From Ignavibacteriota bacterium (GTDB lineage: Bacteria > Bacteroidota > Ignavibacteria > Ignavibacteriales > Melioribacteraceae): 64,000 bases of DNA. Numbering within the stretch: position 1 is the first letter of the stretch; every line of letters starts with the position of its first letter. Positions 35,139-44,099 of this stretch are shown here, piece by piece. Position numbers and translations under genes: made by a program. The notes beneath the pieces were generated by a model. The model was given only the letters and a program-made list of their open reading frames with translations. It was not told the origin of the DNA and ran no database searches. The DNA is taken from contig JABFGH010000008.1 of NCBI GenBank assembly GCA_013112585.1, positions 62,001-126,000 on the forward strand. Reading direction: 5' to 3'.

Positions 35139-36368
35139 ATGAAACTTTTAGTAAAGTTAGCATGGCGTAATATCTGGCGCAATAAACGCCGATCTGTTTT
35201 AACCCTTATCGCTATTGTATTTGCAGCCTTTGCCTCTGTTGTTATGAGAGGAATACAAGAAGGTACTTACGAACTGAATATTAAAAATGCCGTGAATATG
35301 TTTTCCGGCTATCTCCAAATTCAAAAAACCGGTTATCAGGAAAATCCTTCATTAAATAAAAATTTTATACTTAGCGATGATATTAAAAATGCCATTTCAT
35401 CTGTTGATGGAATTATTGGATATGCACCAAGAGTTTATGCCGATGGATTAATTAGCTACAAAGATAACTCACTCGGTACCGCAATTTTCGGCGTCGATCC
35501 CGCACAGGAGATTAATACTTCCAACTTTATGAATAGAATTAATAAGGGAAAATTTTTTAATACCTCCGACGGATATGAAATAGTATTGGGAACAAAGCTG
35601 CTCGAAAATTTGAAAGCAGAAATTGGAGATGACATAGTAATACTTGCACAAGGTTTTGATGGCTCGCTCGGTAATCTAAAATTCAAAATTGTTGGAACAA
35701 TAAAAATGGGTCTCGCGCAATTCGATGCCTCCTCTGCATTTATCGGTTTAGAAACTGCTCAAGAATTAGCAGCCATGTATGGAAGGATTCATGCCATTGC
35801 AATTAAGGTTGACGATATAAACAGTTTGGAAAGAATAGTAGGTAAACTTGCAAATAAAATTGATGATGAAAATATTGCAGTGCTGCCCTGGGATGAAGTA
35901 ATGGCAGACTTTAAGCAGTCAATTGAATTAGATAATGTAAGCGGAATTTTTATGCTCCTAATTCTAATTGTAATTGTTGCATTCGGAATTCTAAATACTG
36001 TGTTGATGTCGGTTACCGAAAGGTTTAATGAGTTCGGGGTAATTCTTTCTATTGGAATGCCGCAGCTTAAACTTGTATTGGTCGTCCTGTTAGAAACAAT
36101 TTTTCTCACACTGATCGGGATTATTATTGGAAATATTATCGGCTGGATAATAAACTATATAATAATCTTAAACCCAATTGAGTTCAGCGGCGAACTGGGT
36201 AAAATATATGAGGAGTATGGATTCCTTCCTCGAATGGAAGCTGTTAATTATCCATCAATTTTTATTAACACAACTTTAACAATTTTAATCGTTTCAATAA
36301 TTTCAAGCTTATACCCGGCTTACAAAACTTTTAAGTTAGAGCCGTTGAAGGGAATTAGATATACGTAA
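35139..36368 (+). CDS. ABC transporter permease, LolC/E (FtsX) type
   Basis: 409 residues. One N-terminal membrane helix (LVKLAWRNIWRNKRRSVLTLIAIVFAAFASVVM), a periplasmic domain to ~residue 260, then three helices (SGIFMLLILIVIVAFGILNTVLMSV; LVLVVLLETIFLTLIGIIIGNIIGW; FINTTLTILIVSIISSLYPAYKTFKL). RFNEFGVILSIGMPQ and YPAYKTFKLEPLKGIRYT are family signatures. It probably pairs with the second permease at 36520 as a heterodimer around the ATPase at 37767. The product starts one base after the LolA-like stop. Confidence 0.9.
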   Translation: MKLLVKLAWRNIWRNKRRSVLTLIAIVFAAFASVVMRGIQEGTYELNIKNAVNMFSGYLQIQKTGYQENPSLNKNFILSDDIKNAISSVDGIIGYAPRVYADGLISYKDNSLGTAIFGVDPAQEINTSNFMNRINKGKFFNTSDGYEIVLGTKLLENLKAEIGDDIVILAQGFDGSLGNLKFKIVGTIKMGLAQFDASSAFIGLETAQELAAMYGRIHAIAIKVDDINSLERIVGKLANKIDDENIAVLPWDEVMADFKQSIELDNVSGIFMLLILIVIVAFGILNTVLMSVTERFNEFGVILSIGMPQLKLVLVVLLETIFLTLIGIIIGNIIGWIINYIIILNPIEFSGELGKIYEEYGFLPRMEAVNYPSIFINTTLTILIVSIISSLYPAYKTFKLEPLKGIRYT

Positions 36369-36410
36369 AAGGTGAGAAGTAAAAGGTGAGAAGTGAAAGG
36401 TGAAAAGGCA
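36367..36410. repeat. 14-bp tandem repeat between the two permease genes
   Basis: Two exact copies of AAAAGGTGAGAAGT (36367-36380, 36381-36394) and a degenerate third (GAAAGGTGAAAAGG). The tract continues as purine-rich spacer. Its first two bases fall in the stop codon of the upstream permease. Confidence 0.7.
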
Positions 36411-36519
36411 GGAGGCAAAAGTGAAAAGTGCATACTGCCTGGTGGCAGGTGGGAGTTAAAAATATAAATTGGAACAGATAGAATTTAAAATTAATTGTTG
36501 TAATCATAAAGGATAGAAA

Positions 36520-37734
36520 ATGCTGCTAAAACTTTCATGGCGCAATATATGGCGGAATAAACGACGTTCTCTCGTTGTGCTGGGTTCGGTAATTGTTGGA
36601 ATTATTGCGGTTTTGTTTATGAACGGATTCATGAACGGAATGCTCAATCAAATGCTTTCAAATCAAATCAGTACGAGTGTTTCTCATATTCAAATTCATA
36701 AAAAGGGTTTTAATGATAATAAAACTGTTCAAAATTATTTACCCAATCCTGCTAATGTAGATAACATACTTAGAGATAATAAGGATATTAAAGCCTTCAG
36801 CAAACGTGTAATTACATTCGGTCTAATCAGCAGTGCATCCAATTCTTCGGGTGTGTATATAAACGGTATTGTTCCTGAAGAGGAAAAACAAGTATCAATT
36901 ATAAACCGGCAAATAGTTGAGGGTGAATATTTTTCCGGCGGAAAAGGAGAAATTGTTATCGGCAGTAAACTTGCTGAAAAACTTGACGTCACTCTCGGCG
37001 ATAAGGTTGTTGCAATGTCTAATACTCCAAGCGGAACAATCGGTTCTGAAGTATTTAGAGTTGTAGGAATTTTCAAAACATTTAGTTCCGAATTTGATAA
37101 ATCCTTTATTTACATACCGATGCAGACCGTACAGGAAATGCTGAACATTGATGATAAAATTTATGAGTTTGCAATTGTTACCAAGGATTATCATAAAGTT
37201 GAAGAAGTTAAAAATTCAATTAATGAAGAATTAAATCAAAACTATGAGGTTCTCTCTTATAAGGATTTGCTTCCCTTTCTTGTATATCAAATTGATTTAA
37301 GTAAAGAATCGATGTGGATTTTTAATGTAATAATTGAGCTTGCATTAATTTTCGGAATCATAAATGCTATGCTGATGGCTGTGTTTGAAAGGATAAATGA
37401 AATCGGCGTCCTCATGTCAATTGGAATGAAGAACATTAAAATTTTTACAATGATACTTCTTGAAGGATTAATCATAGGTATAATCGGTACTGCAGTTGGA
37501 CTTGGATTAGGTTACTTGATTATGCTGCCGCTTCAAAAAGTCGGACTCAATTTGGCAATCTATACCGAAAGCCTGGAATCCTTCGGAGTCGGTGCCGTAA
37601 TTTACCCAACGGTTTCAATTGATGATGTAATTGGAATTTTAATTGCTATTCCTTTTATATCAATTGTGGGTGCAATTTACCCTGCCTACAAAGCGATAAA
37701 ATTAGATCCCGTTTACGCAATTAGATATGTATAA
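36520..37734 (+). CDS. ABC transporter permease, LolC/E (FtsX) type, second copy
   Basis: 404 residues, a diverged paralogue of the permease just upstream: both begin LxWRNIWRNKRRS and share the GSKLAEKL / GTKLLENL periplasmic motif and the C-terminal YPAYKAIKLDPVYAIRYV. One N-terminal and three C-terminal helices (IFNVIIELALIFGIINAMLMAVFERINEIGVLMSIGM etc.). The periplasmic part includes VVGIFKTFSSEFDKSFIYIPM. The 150-base spacer from the first copy contains a 14-bp tandem repeat. It likely forms the second half of a heterodimeric exporter. Confidence 0.9.
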   Translation: MLLKLSWRNIWRNKRRSLVVLGSVIVGIIAVLFMNGFMNGMLNQMLSNQISTSVSHIQIHKKGFNDNKTVQNYLPNPANVDNILRDNKDIKAFSKRVITFGLISSASNSSGVYINGIVPEEEKQVSIINRQIVEGEYFSGGKGEIVIGSKLAEKLDVTLGDKVVAMSNTPSGTIGSEVFRVVGIFKTFSSEFDKSFIYIPMQTVQEMLNIDDKIYEFAIVTKDYHKVEEVKNSINEELNQNYEVLSYKDLLPFLVYQIDLSKESMWIFNVIIELALIFGIINAMLMAVFERINEIGVLMSIGMKNIKIFTMILLEGLIIGIIGTAVGLGLGYLIMLPLQKVGLNLAIYTESLESFGVGAVIYPTVSIDDVIGILIAIPFISIVGAIYPAYKAIKLDPVYAIRYV

Positions 37735-37766
37735 AATCTAAAAATAATTTTAATTGGAAAAATGAA

Positions 37767-38438
37767 ATGGAAATTTTAAAAACAGAAAATTTAGAAAAAG
37801 TTTATGAAGATAACGGCGTTCCTGTGCATGCTCTAAAAGGAATAAACCTTACCATAAATAAAGGCGACTATTTAGTTATTGCAGGACCTTCCGGCTCCGG
37901 CAAAACAACACTGCTAAATTTGCTTGGTGCGCTGGATACTCCCACAAAAGGAAAAATTCTATTTGAAGGAACTGACCTTGCAAAGAAATCACGCAGAGAA
38001 CTTTCAGAATTTAGATTGCAGAATCTTGGATTTATTTTTCAAGCCTACAATCTAATTCCGGTATTAACCGCAATCGAAAATATTGAATTCAGTATGATGC
38101 TTTCGGGAATACCTGAAAATGAAAGACGAGAAAGAGCGTTAAGTCTTATGCATGAATTAGATATTAAGGAATTAGCAGACAAGCGCCCAAATGAAATGAG
38201 CGGCGGACAGCAGCAGAGAGTTGCAGTTGCAAGAGCAATTGTTAATGATCCCGAAGTTGTTTTAGCCGATGAACCTACAGCTAATTTAGATTCGGCAACG
38301 GGCTCTGTGCTGCTTGACTTGATGGAGAAGATGAATAAAGAGAAGAATATTACATTTATTTTTTCATCCCATGATAAACAGGTAATTGATAGAGCAGGTA
38401 TTTTATTAAAATTAAAAGATGGAAAAATTGAAAAATGA
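37767..38438 (+). CDS. ABC transporter ATP-binding protein, LolD/MacB type
   Basis: 223 residues. Walker A GPSGSGKTT, Q-loop FIFQAYNLIPVLTAIENIEFSM, signature MSGGQQQRVAVARAIV, Walker B VVLADEPTANLD, H-loop FIFSSHDKQV. The LIPVLTAxENI stretch is characteristic of the LolD/MacB-type (FtsE-like) subfamily that drives periplasmic mechanics. It follows the two permeases closely. The stop overlaps the SDR gene start by four bases (ATGA). Confidence 0.93.
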   Translation: MEILKTENLEKVYEDNGVPVHALKGINLTINKGDYLVIAGPSGSGKTTLLNLLGALDTPTKGKILFEGTDLAKKSRRELSEFRLQNLGFIFQAYNLIPVLTAIENIEFSMMLSGIPENERRERALSLMHELDIKELADKRPNEMSGGQQQRVAVARAIVNDPEVVLADEPTANLDSATGSVLLDLMEKMNKEKNITFIFSSHDKQVIDRAGILLKLKDGKIEK

Positions 38439-39301
38439 AAAAAGTTTTATTAGCCGGCGCCACCGGTTATCTTGGTAAATTTATTTTAGATGAGCTTCAA
38501 AAGAGAGATTATTCAACAGTTGCATTAACGCGAAACAGGCAGATCGATAATTTCGATGATCAGTCAGGCATTGAAATTAAATACGCTGATGTTACAAAAC
38601 CGGAAACCTTATCCGGTATTTGCAAGGGTGTCGATTATGTAATTTCAACAGTTGGAATAACAAAACAGAAAGATGGTTTAACATATATGGATGTAGATTA
38701 TCAGGCAAATCTTAATCTACTAAATGAAGCAATAAATAATGGCGTTTCTAAATTCATCTATGTATCAGTTCTCAATGGCGAAAAACTGAGACATCTTAAA
38801 ATTTGTGAAGCAAAAGAAAAATTTGTTGATGATTTTAAAAACTCCGGAATTGATTACAGCATCATCCGCCCAAACGGATTTTTCTCCGATATGTCTGAAT
38901 TCCACACCATGGCATCAAAGGGAAAAATTTATTTATTCGGCGATGGGGAGTATAAAGTCAATCCGATTCATGGTGAGGATTTAGCAGAAATTTGTGTTAA
39001 GGCAATAGAACAAAACAAAACAGAAATTGAGGTCGGCGGACCGGAGATACTTACTCATAATCAAATAGCTGAAACTGCATTTGCTGCTGTTGGCAAGCCG
39101 GTTAAGATTTCTCACATCCCAAATTCATTAAGAAAAATAATTCTTTCTTTAATTAGAACTTTTACAAGTTCAAAAACCTACGGACCAATTGAGTTTTTCA
39201 TGACTGTTATGGCAATGGATATGGTTGCAAGCAAAAATGGCAAACATTCGTTGAAAGAATATTTTGCAGAATTAACAGAGACGGGTAAGAATAATGAGTA
39301 A
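38435..39301 (+). CDS. NAD(P)-binding SDR / NmrA-like protein
   Basis: 288 residues with an atypical short-chain dehydrogenase fold. The dinucleotide motif is LLAGATGYLGKFIL (GxxGxxG). YADVTKPETLSGICKGVDYVISTVGI and FIYVSVLNGEKLRHLKICEAKEKFVDDFKNSGIDYSIIRPNGFF follow, as in extended or NmrA-like SDRs. The usual YxxxK catalytic pair is not evident at the standard place (LKICEAKEK occupies it), so the catalytic role is uncertain. It is in the TetR-controlled export operon, overlapping both neighbours. Confidence 0.82.
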   Translation: MKKVLLAGATGYLGKFILDELQKRDYSTVALTRNRQIDNFDDQSGIEIKYADVTKPETLSGICKGVDYVISTVGITKQKDGLTYMDVDYQANLNLLNEAINNGVSKFIYVSVLNGEKLRHLKICEAKEKFVDDFKNSGIDYSIIRPNGFFSDMSEFHTMASKGKIYLFGDGEYKVNPIHGEDLAEICVKAIEQNKTEIEVGGPEILTHNQIAETAFAAVGKPVKISHIPNSLRKIILSLIRTFTSSKTYGPIEFFMTVMAMDMVASKNGKHSLKEYFAELTETGKNNE

Positions 39302-39680
39302 TATGTTTACAAAGCTTTACCTAATTAATTTTGCTCTTTTAATAACGCATGAAATTGATTCTGCTTACTGGCATGAATGGAAACTCTTCGGCATCCCGGG
39401 AGGAATACAAGTTTTTCTTCTGCTTAACCTGATATTTATTTTGTTCTTTTTAATAGGTGCTGAAGCAGTTGCAAATTCTAAAAGGAGTGCTATTGCTTTT
39501 ACATGTTTATTGGCATTTGCAGGTGTTGCTGCTTTTTTTATCCATACTTACTTTATACTTCAAGGAAATAATGAATTTCTTTTGCCTGTCTCAATTATGA
39601 TTTTAATATTACTTCTAATTACTTCATCAATTCAGCTATATATTGTTTTTAGAAATAGAAATGCATTTAAAAAAATATAA
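39294..39680 (+). CDS. Small membrane protein, DUF6713-like
   Basis: 128 residues with about four helices. It begins FTKLYLINFALLITHEIDSAYWHEWKLFGIPGG, in which acidic and histidine residues lie close to the membrane (HEIDSAYWHEW); the rest is mostly hydrophobic. I believe it belongs to DUF6713 but cannot confirm this. It overlaps the SDR gene by 8 bases, so it is part of the export operon. Confidence 0.65.
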   Translation: MSNMFTKLYLINFALLITHEIDSAYWHEWKLFGIPGGIQVFLLLNLIFILFFLIGAEAVANSKRSAIAFTCLLAFAGVAAFFIHTYFILQGNNEFLLPVSIMILILLLITSSIQLYIVFRNRNAFKKI

Positions 39681-39710
39681 CATTGTTGAATCTTTATTAC
39701 CTAAATAAAA

Positions 39711-40862
39711 ATGATTAAAAAAGTTTTATTACTATTTTTTTTCTTGAGCCTCAATAATCTAAAAGCTCAAATTGATTACAGCTTTTCAGGTTACGCTGTA
39801 AATTTTCCAATCTATTCTTCAATACCGGCAAGGCTTGCAAATACTTTTAACGCAAAAGAAAATCAAATATCCGACTTAACCAGATTAAGATTTAGACCGG
39901 CGGTTTATCTTTGGGATGGTGCAAGATTAAATTTAGAATATGAAATTGCCGCACTATATTTTAACTCCCCAAATGTTTTAACAGGAATTACAAATCAAAA
40001 AACTAATACACAATTAGTTAGAATGAACTGGAGCCCGATAGATGAAAATAATTTTAGAGTTAATCATTTAATTGACAGGCTATACCTGAAACAGGGCTTT
40101 TCATTCGGAAATATTATCATCGGTCGTCAACGAATTTCGTGGGGTTCGGGCAGAATTTGGAATCCTACAGATCTTTTTAATCCAAACAATCCGGCTAATT
40201 TTTCAAAAATTGAAAAAGATGGAGCCGACGCAATTTCCGCTAATTATTATATCGGTAATTTTACTGATCTAAATATTGTTTTTAACCCGAAAGAAAAAAT
40301 TAAAGAGAGCAATTTCGCAGCAAGATTTAGAACAAATATTGAGGAATATGACCTTAGTTTAATTGCCGGAAGATTTCAGAAAAGAATTATTGCCGGTTGG
40401 GATTTTGCCGGTAATTTATTTACTGCGGGTTTTCGCGGAGAAGGAATTTTTTCATTTGATGAAGAGAACTTATCCGATAACTTTGCCAAGTTTATTGTAG
40501 GACTTGATTACCAATTTACACCTAAATTTTATACACTGCTTGAATATCATTTTAATGGCGAAGGTAAGACCAACAAGATGAATTATGAATTACAGAAATT
40601 AGCCGCCGGTGAAATACTTAATCTCAATAAAAACTATTTCAACCTTTCTGCCAATTACCAGTACACTCCCCTCTTGTTGTTTTCATTATCAAATATGATA
40701 AATATTAATGATGGTTCAGGGTTAATTTCTCTATCCGCAAATTATTCCGTTACATCCGATTTTTATATTTATGCCGGTTCTCAAATTACATTTGGCGAGG
40801 ATTTTACAGAGTATTGGTTTTACGGAAATTCTTTTTACATGCAGTTTGAATATTATTTTTAG
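39711..40862 (+). CDS. Outer membrane beta-barrel protein of the export operon
   Basis: 383 residues with a signal peptide (LLLFFFLSLNNLKAQ). The rest is amphipathic strands ending in aromatic residues (LRFRPAVYLWDGARLNLEYEIAALYF; INDGSGLISLSANYSVTSDFYIYAGSQITFGEDFTEYWFYGNSFYMQFEYYF), with a terminal phenylalanine typical of barrels. A conserved segment GRQRISWGSGRIWNPTDLFNP resembles that of DUF1302-type barrels, which accompany LolA-like proteins and lipid pumps. As last gene of the operon it may be the outer-membrane exit. Confidence 0.75.
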   Translation: MIKKVLLLFFFLSLNNLKAQIDYSFSGYAVNFPIYSSIPARLANTFNAKENQISDLTRLRFRPAVYLWDGARLNLEYEIAALYFNSPNVLTGITNQKTNTQLVRMNWSPIDENNFRVNHLIDRLYLKQGFSFGNIIIGRQRISWGSGRIWNPTDLFNPNNPANFSKIEKDGADAISANYYIGNFTDLNIVFNPKEKIKESNFAARFRTNIEEYDLSLIAGRFQKRIIAGWDFAGNLFTAGFRGEGIFSFDEENLSDNFAKFIVGLDYQFTPKFYTLLEYHFNGEGKTNKMNYELQKLAAGEILNLNKNYFNLSANYQYTPLLLFSLSNMININDGSGLISLSANYSVTSDFYIYAGSQITFGEDFTEYWFYGNSFYMQFEYYF

Positions 40863-40961
40863 CTTCCCCTTCTTTTGAACTTGACTATTGTTTCGGAATT
40901 ATTATTATATCTGATGTACTCCAATTTTTCTAAAATCTTTTAATATTTGAGGAGCAAAAAA

Positions 40962-41198
40962 ATGAGTGTTATTGTTCCTAAAAATAAGTCACAAAAAACA
41001 AACAAAAATTCGGAGAAGTCGAAACAGGAAAACCAAATGCGCACTAAACCTTCAGACAACTTTCATAACCGCGAGATCCAAGTAAAAATTGATGACACAG
41101 TTAGCTCAATTATTATCAAAAAATCTCAAACATTGGTTAAAGAAGGTCTCTTTAAAAAAGGCAAATCAAATATGCCGAGCGAGCTTTGGTTAGGTTAA
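40962..41198 (+). CDS. Small basic hypothetical protein
   Basis: 78 residues, lysine-rich N-terminus (VIVPKNKSQKTNKNSEKSKQENQ) with low complexity, then VKIDDTVSSIIIKKSQTLVKEGLFKKGKSNMPSELWLG. The ATG at 40962 is preceded by GAGGAG at good spacing, which supports a real gene; the upstream in-frame start at 40947 has none. The family is not recognised. Confidence 0.55.
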   Translation: MSVIVPKNKSQKTNKNSEKSKQENQMRTKPSDNFHNREIQVKIDDTVSSIIIKKSQTLVKEGLFKKGKSNMPSELWLG

Positions 41199-41270
41199 TG
41201 TTTTAGTTGATTTTTCCGGTTTAAGTTTATTTAAATTTTTAATGATTTAAAAATCAACGGCTATCTATTG

Positions 41271-42086
41271 TTATTTTTGAAGCCTCTCTTTCACCTCCCT
41301 AATTGTGTTTCCTCTCCGCACCAGCCAAACACCAAATAAAATTATTAGCGCTCCAATCGCAATTGTTGAATTCAGAGTTTCATCTAAAATTAACCAGCCT
41401 AAAAAAAGTGCTATAATTGGATTTATATAAGTATAGGTTGCAACAAATGAAACCGGTAAATGCTCAATTGCATAAATGTAAGCTGCATAACCAAAAAATG
41501 AACCGAAAATGATCAAGTAGAGTATTGATAAAACTCCATTTTGATTTAATTCGAAATAATTATGCTCACCTAAAATAATTCCCAGCAATGTTTGAGCAAT
41601 TCCGGCAACTATCATTTGAATTGACGCACTCATTAAAGCATGAATAGTAATTTTATTGTACTTGGAAAATAGCGAACCAACCGACCATGAAATAACCGAT
41701 AGAAGGATGAGTAATATTCCTACAAAATATTCTGTATCAAATAAATTATTAATATCATCCCATAAAATAATTGCTACTCCGCTGAACCCGCAAAGTAACC
41801 CTAAAATAATAATTAGATTAAATTTTTTCCCACTCGGCAAAACTGATTCAAACCCTGTCATCCAAAACGGCATTGTAGTTATCAGCAAAGCTGCCAAGCC
41901 GCTCGGAACCCATTGCTCTGCTGTTACAACTAATCCGTTTGCAACGCCTATTAGTAATATTCCAACCAGCGCTGAATGGAATAGTTCATAAACAGAAGGC
42001 AGCTTGTACTTTTTATACCATAAAAAAATAAAAAAGAATGTACCGGCAATTATCCATCTTATTCCGGCAAAGAGCATAGGCGGCAT
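41271..42086 (-). CDS. EamA/DMT-family transporter with no canonical start codon for the first helix
   Basis: 271 residues from the first ATG, with nine clear helices in two EamA halves (second half starts FVGILLILLSVISWSVGSLFSKYN). A normal family member has ten helices and ~290-300 residues. Homologous sequence for helix 1 (AYLAWASICIVWGTTYLAIRIGVES) is readable upstream in the same frame, from about 42161 to 42089, but this frame contains no ATG, GTG or TTG back to the stop at 42236. AAGGAAG at ~42192-42198 precedes an ATC codon at 42185. So either a rare start codon is used or a start mutation truncates the protein. The substrate is unknown. Confidence 0.8.
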   Translation of the reverse strand: MPPMLFAGIRWIIAGTFFFIFLWYKKYKLPSVYELFHSALVGILLIGVANGLVVTAEQWVPSGLAALLITTMPFWMTGFESVLPSGKKFNLIIILGLLCGFSGVAIILWDDINNLFDTEYFVGILLILLSVISWSVGSLFSKYNKITIHALMSASIQMIVAGIAQTLLGIILGEHNYFELNQNGVLSILYLIIFGSFFGYAAYIYAIEHLPVSFVATYTYINPIIALFLGWLILDETLNSTIAIGALIILFGVWLVRRGNTIREVKERLQK

Positions 42087-42332
42087 ACTTTCAACACCAA
42101 TTCTTATAGCCAGGTAAGTTGTTCCCCAAACAATACATATTGATGCCCAGGCAAGGTACGCACGTATATTTCTTTTATCTTCGATTAAGTCTTCCTTGAA
42201 AACCTGATTTATAAATAGAATTTTAATCTGTGTTTATTTTTTCTATTAACCAAATATTTTTGAATTATAGCCTCTAATTTTTGTAATTTTGTTCAACTTA
42301 TTACTATAACTTTTAAATTAATTTTTTATTCA

Positions 42333-42857
42333 ATGAATACCGAAAAAAATCCCGCGAACAATCTCGTAATTAGGAAAGCCGAAGCCGGCGATGCCGAAAC
42401 TGTATTGTTCTTTATAAAACAATTAGCCGATTATGAAAAACTATCGCATGAAGTTAAGGCTAACGTTGATACACTTAAACAAAATTTATTCAGTGATAAC
42501 TCGAATGCAAATGCCGTGCTGGCATTTTATAATAATGAGCCTGTCGGCTTTGCACTTTACTTTTATAATTTCTCAACTTTTCTCGGTAAGCGTGGTATTT
42601 ATTTAGAAGACCTTTTTGTATTGCCGGATATGCGCGGGAAAGGGTTCGGTAAAAAATTATTTTTACATTTAATAGCAATTGCAAAAAAAAATAATTGCGG
42701 CAGATTCGAGTTTTCTGTTTTGGATTGGAATGAACCCTCTATTAAATTTTACAAAAGTTTGGGTGCTGAAAGTATGGATGATTGGACAGCCTTTAGAATT
42801 GATGAAAACAGAATAAATAAATTAACAGAAACTTATAACTTTTCAATTTCGGAATAA
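42333..42857 (+). CDS. GNAT family N-acetyltransferase
   Basis: 174 residues. IRKAEAGDAETVLFFIKQLADYEKL at the start is like diamine (spermidine/spermine-type) acetyltransferases; the acetyl-CoA motif is LEDLFVLPDMRGKGFGKKLFLHLIAIA and the C-terminal substrate region FSVLDWNEPSIKFYKSLGA. A polyamine or thialysine-like substrate is plausible from the EDLFVxPxxRGxGxGxxL pattern. It lies two bases before the MscS-type channel gene and likely shares its transcript. Confidence 0.85.
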   Translation: MNTEKNPANNLVIRKAEAGDAETVLFFIKQLADYEKLSHEVKANVDTLKQNLFSDNSNANAVLAFYNNEPVGFALYFYNFSTFLGKRGIYLEDLFVLPDMRGKGFGKKLFLHLIAIAKKNNCGRFEFSVLDWNEPSIKFYKSLGAESMDDWTAFRIDENRINKLTETYNFSISE

Positions 42858-42859
42858 AT

Positions 42860-44077
42860 ATGTTCGATAATATTTTGCAATGGTTTGAGACTCATCCGCT
42901 TCTCTTTAGTGCGTCAAAATTTACACTTGTTCTAATTGTCGCATTTGTCGTTTACATAATTACTAAACATTTTTTGTTCAAAGGATTAACCAATTTAGTT
43001 CAGCGGACAAAAACTAAATACGATGACATATTAATCAACAGCAAAATTCTTAATAGAATTGCATACATCCCGCCGCTAATCGTTATCCACGCTTTTTCGT
43101 ATGTATTGATTGACTTTCAAGAAATGATTTTCCGTATTGTCGAATCGTTGATAGTATTATTTCTACTCCTCGCAGCCGGAACATTTTTAACTTCGTTAAC
43201 CGATATTCTGCAGAGAACGGAAACCTTTAAAGACCGACCTATTAAAGGCTATATGCAGGTTGTTAAAATTATTATGTTCGTACTCGGCAGCATAGTTATA
43301 ATTGGTTTTATTGCCGGGCAGGAACCCTGGCAGCTATTAGGCGGTATTGGTGCGTTATCAGCTGTGCTGCTTCTTGTTTTCCGGGATTCAATTTTATCCT
43401 TCGTGGCAAGCGTTCAAATTACTTCTTACGATTTAGTAAAAGTCGGCGATTGGATTGAGGTGCCTTCGTTCAATACCGACGGCGATGTTATTGATATTTC
43501 ATTAAATATTATTAAAGTTCAAAATTTTGATAAAACGATTTCTGTAATTCCCACTTATAAATTAATCGACAGCTCTTTCAAGAATTGGCGCGGTATGCAG
43601 GATAGCGGCGGCAGAAGGATTAGGCGCTCAATTAATATTGATATGGCAAGTGTAAAATTTTGTACCGAAGAAATGCTGAACAAATTTAGAAAATTTGAAC
43701 ATATCTCAGAGTATATTGATAAAAAAAATAATGAGGTAAAACTTTATAATGAGGCTAAAAAAATTAACGTGGAAGAATTGGTAAACGGCAGAAGACTTAC
43801 TAACATTGGTACATTCAGAGCTTACTTGAAAGCTTATCTTAAGCAGCGTGAAGATATTTCAGACAGGCTTACTTTTTTAGTAAGGCAGCTTGAACCTAAT
43901 CCTAATGGCATTCCAATGCAGATATATGTTTTTACCACAACAACTGTATGGGGTAAATATGAAAAAATTCAAGCTGATATTTTTGACCATATTATGGCTG
44001 TAATTCCTCAGTTTGAATTACGGGTTTTTCAAAATCCTAGCGGACAAGATTTTAAGTCCTTAGCAACTAAAGAATAG
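42860..44077 (+). CDS. MscS-family mechanosensitive ion channel (YbdG-like)
   Basis: 405 residues. Four or five helices occupy residues 1-175 (LVLIVAFVVYIITKHFLF; IVESLIVLFLLLAAGTFL; YMQVVKIIMFVLGSIVIIGFIAG). The pore helix and MscS beta domain follow: LLGGIGALSAVLLLVFRDSILSFVASVQITSYDLVKVGDWIEVPSFNTDGDVIDISLNIIKVQNFDKTISVIPTYKLIDSSFKNWRGMQDSGGRRIRRSI. The latter sequence, with its NWRGM stretch, is typical of the YbdG branch, which responds to mild hypo-osmotic stress. Confidence 0.9.
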   Translation: MFDNILQWFETHPLLFSASKFTLVLIVAFVVYIITKHFLFKGLTNLVQRTKTKYDDILINSKILNRIAYIPPLIVIHAFSYVLIDFQEMIFRIVESLIVLFLLLAAGTFLTSLTDILQRTETFKDRPIKGYMQVVKIIMFVLGSIVIIGFIAGQEPWQLLGGIGALSAVLLLVFRDSILSFVASVQITSYDLVKVGDWIEVPSFNTDGDVIDISLNIIKVQNFDKTISVIPTYKLIDSSFKNWRGMQDSGGRRIRRSINIDMASVKFCTEEMLNKFRKFEHISEYIDKKNNEVKLYNEAKKINVEELVNGRRLTNIGTFRAYLKAYLKQREDISDRLTFLVRQLEPNPNGIPMQIYVFTTTTVWGKYEKIQADIFDHIMAVIPQFELRVFQNPSGQDFKSLATKE

Positions 44078-44099
44078 AATAAAAGGAAGTAAGGAAATT

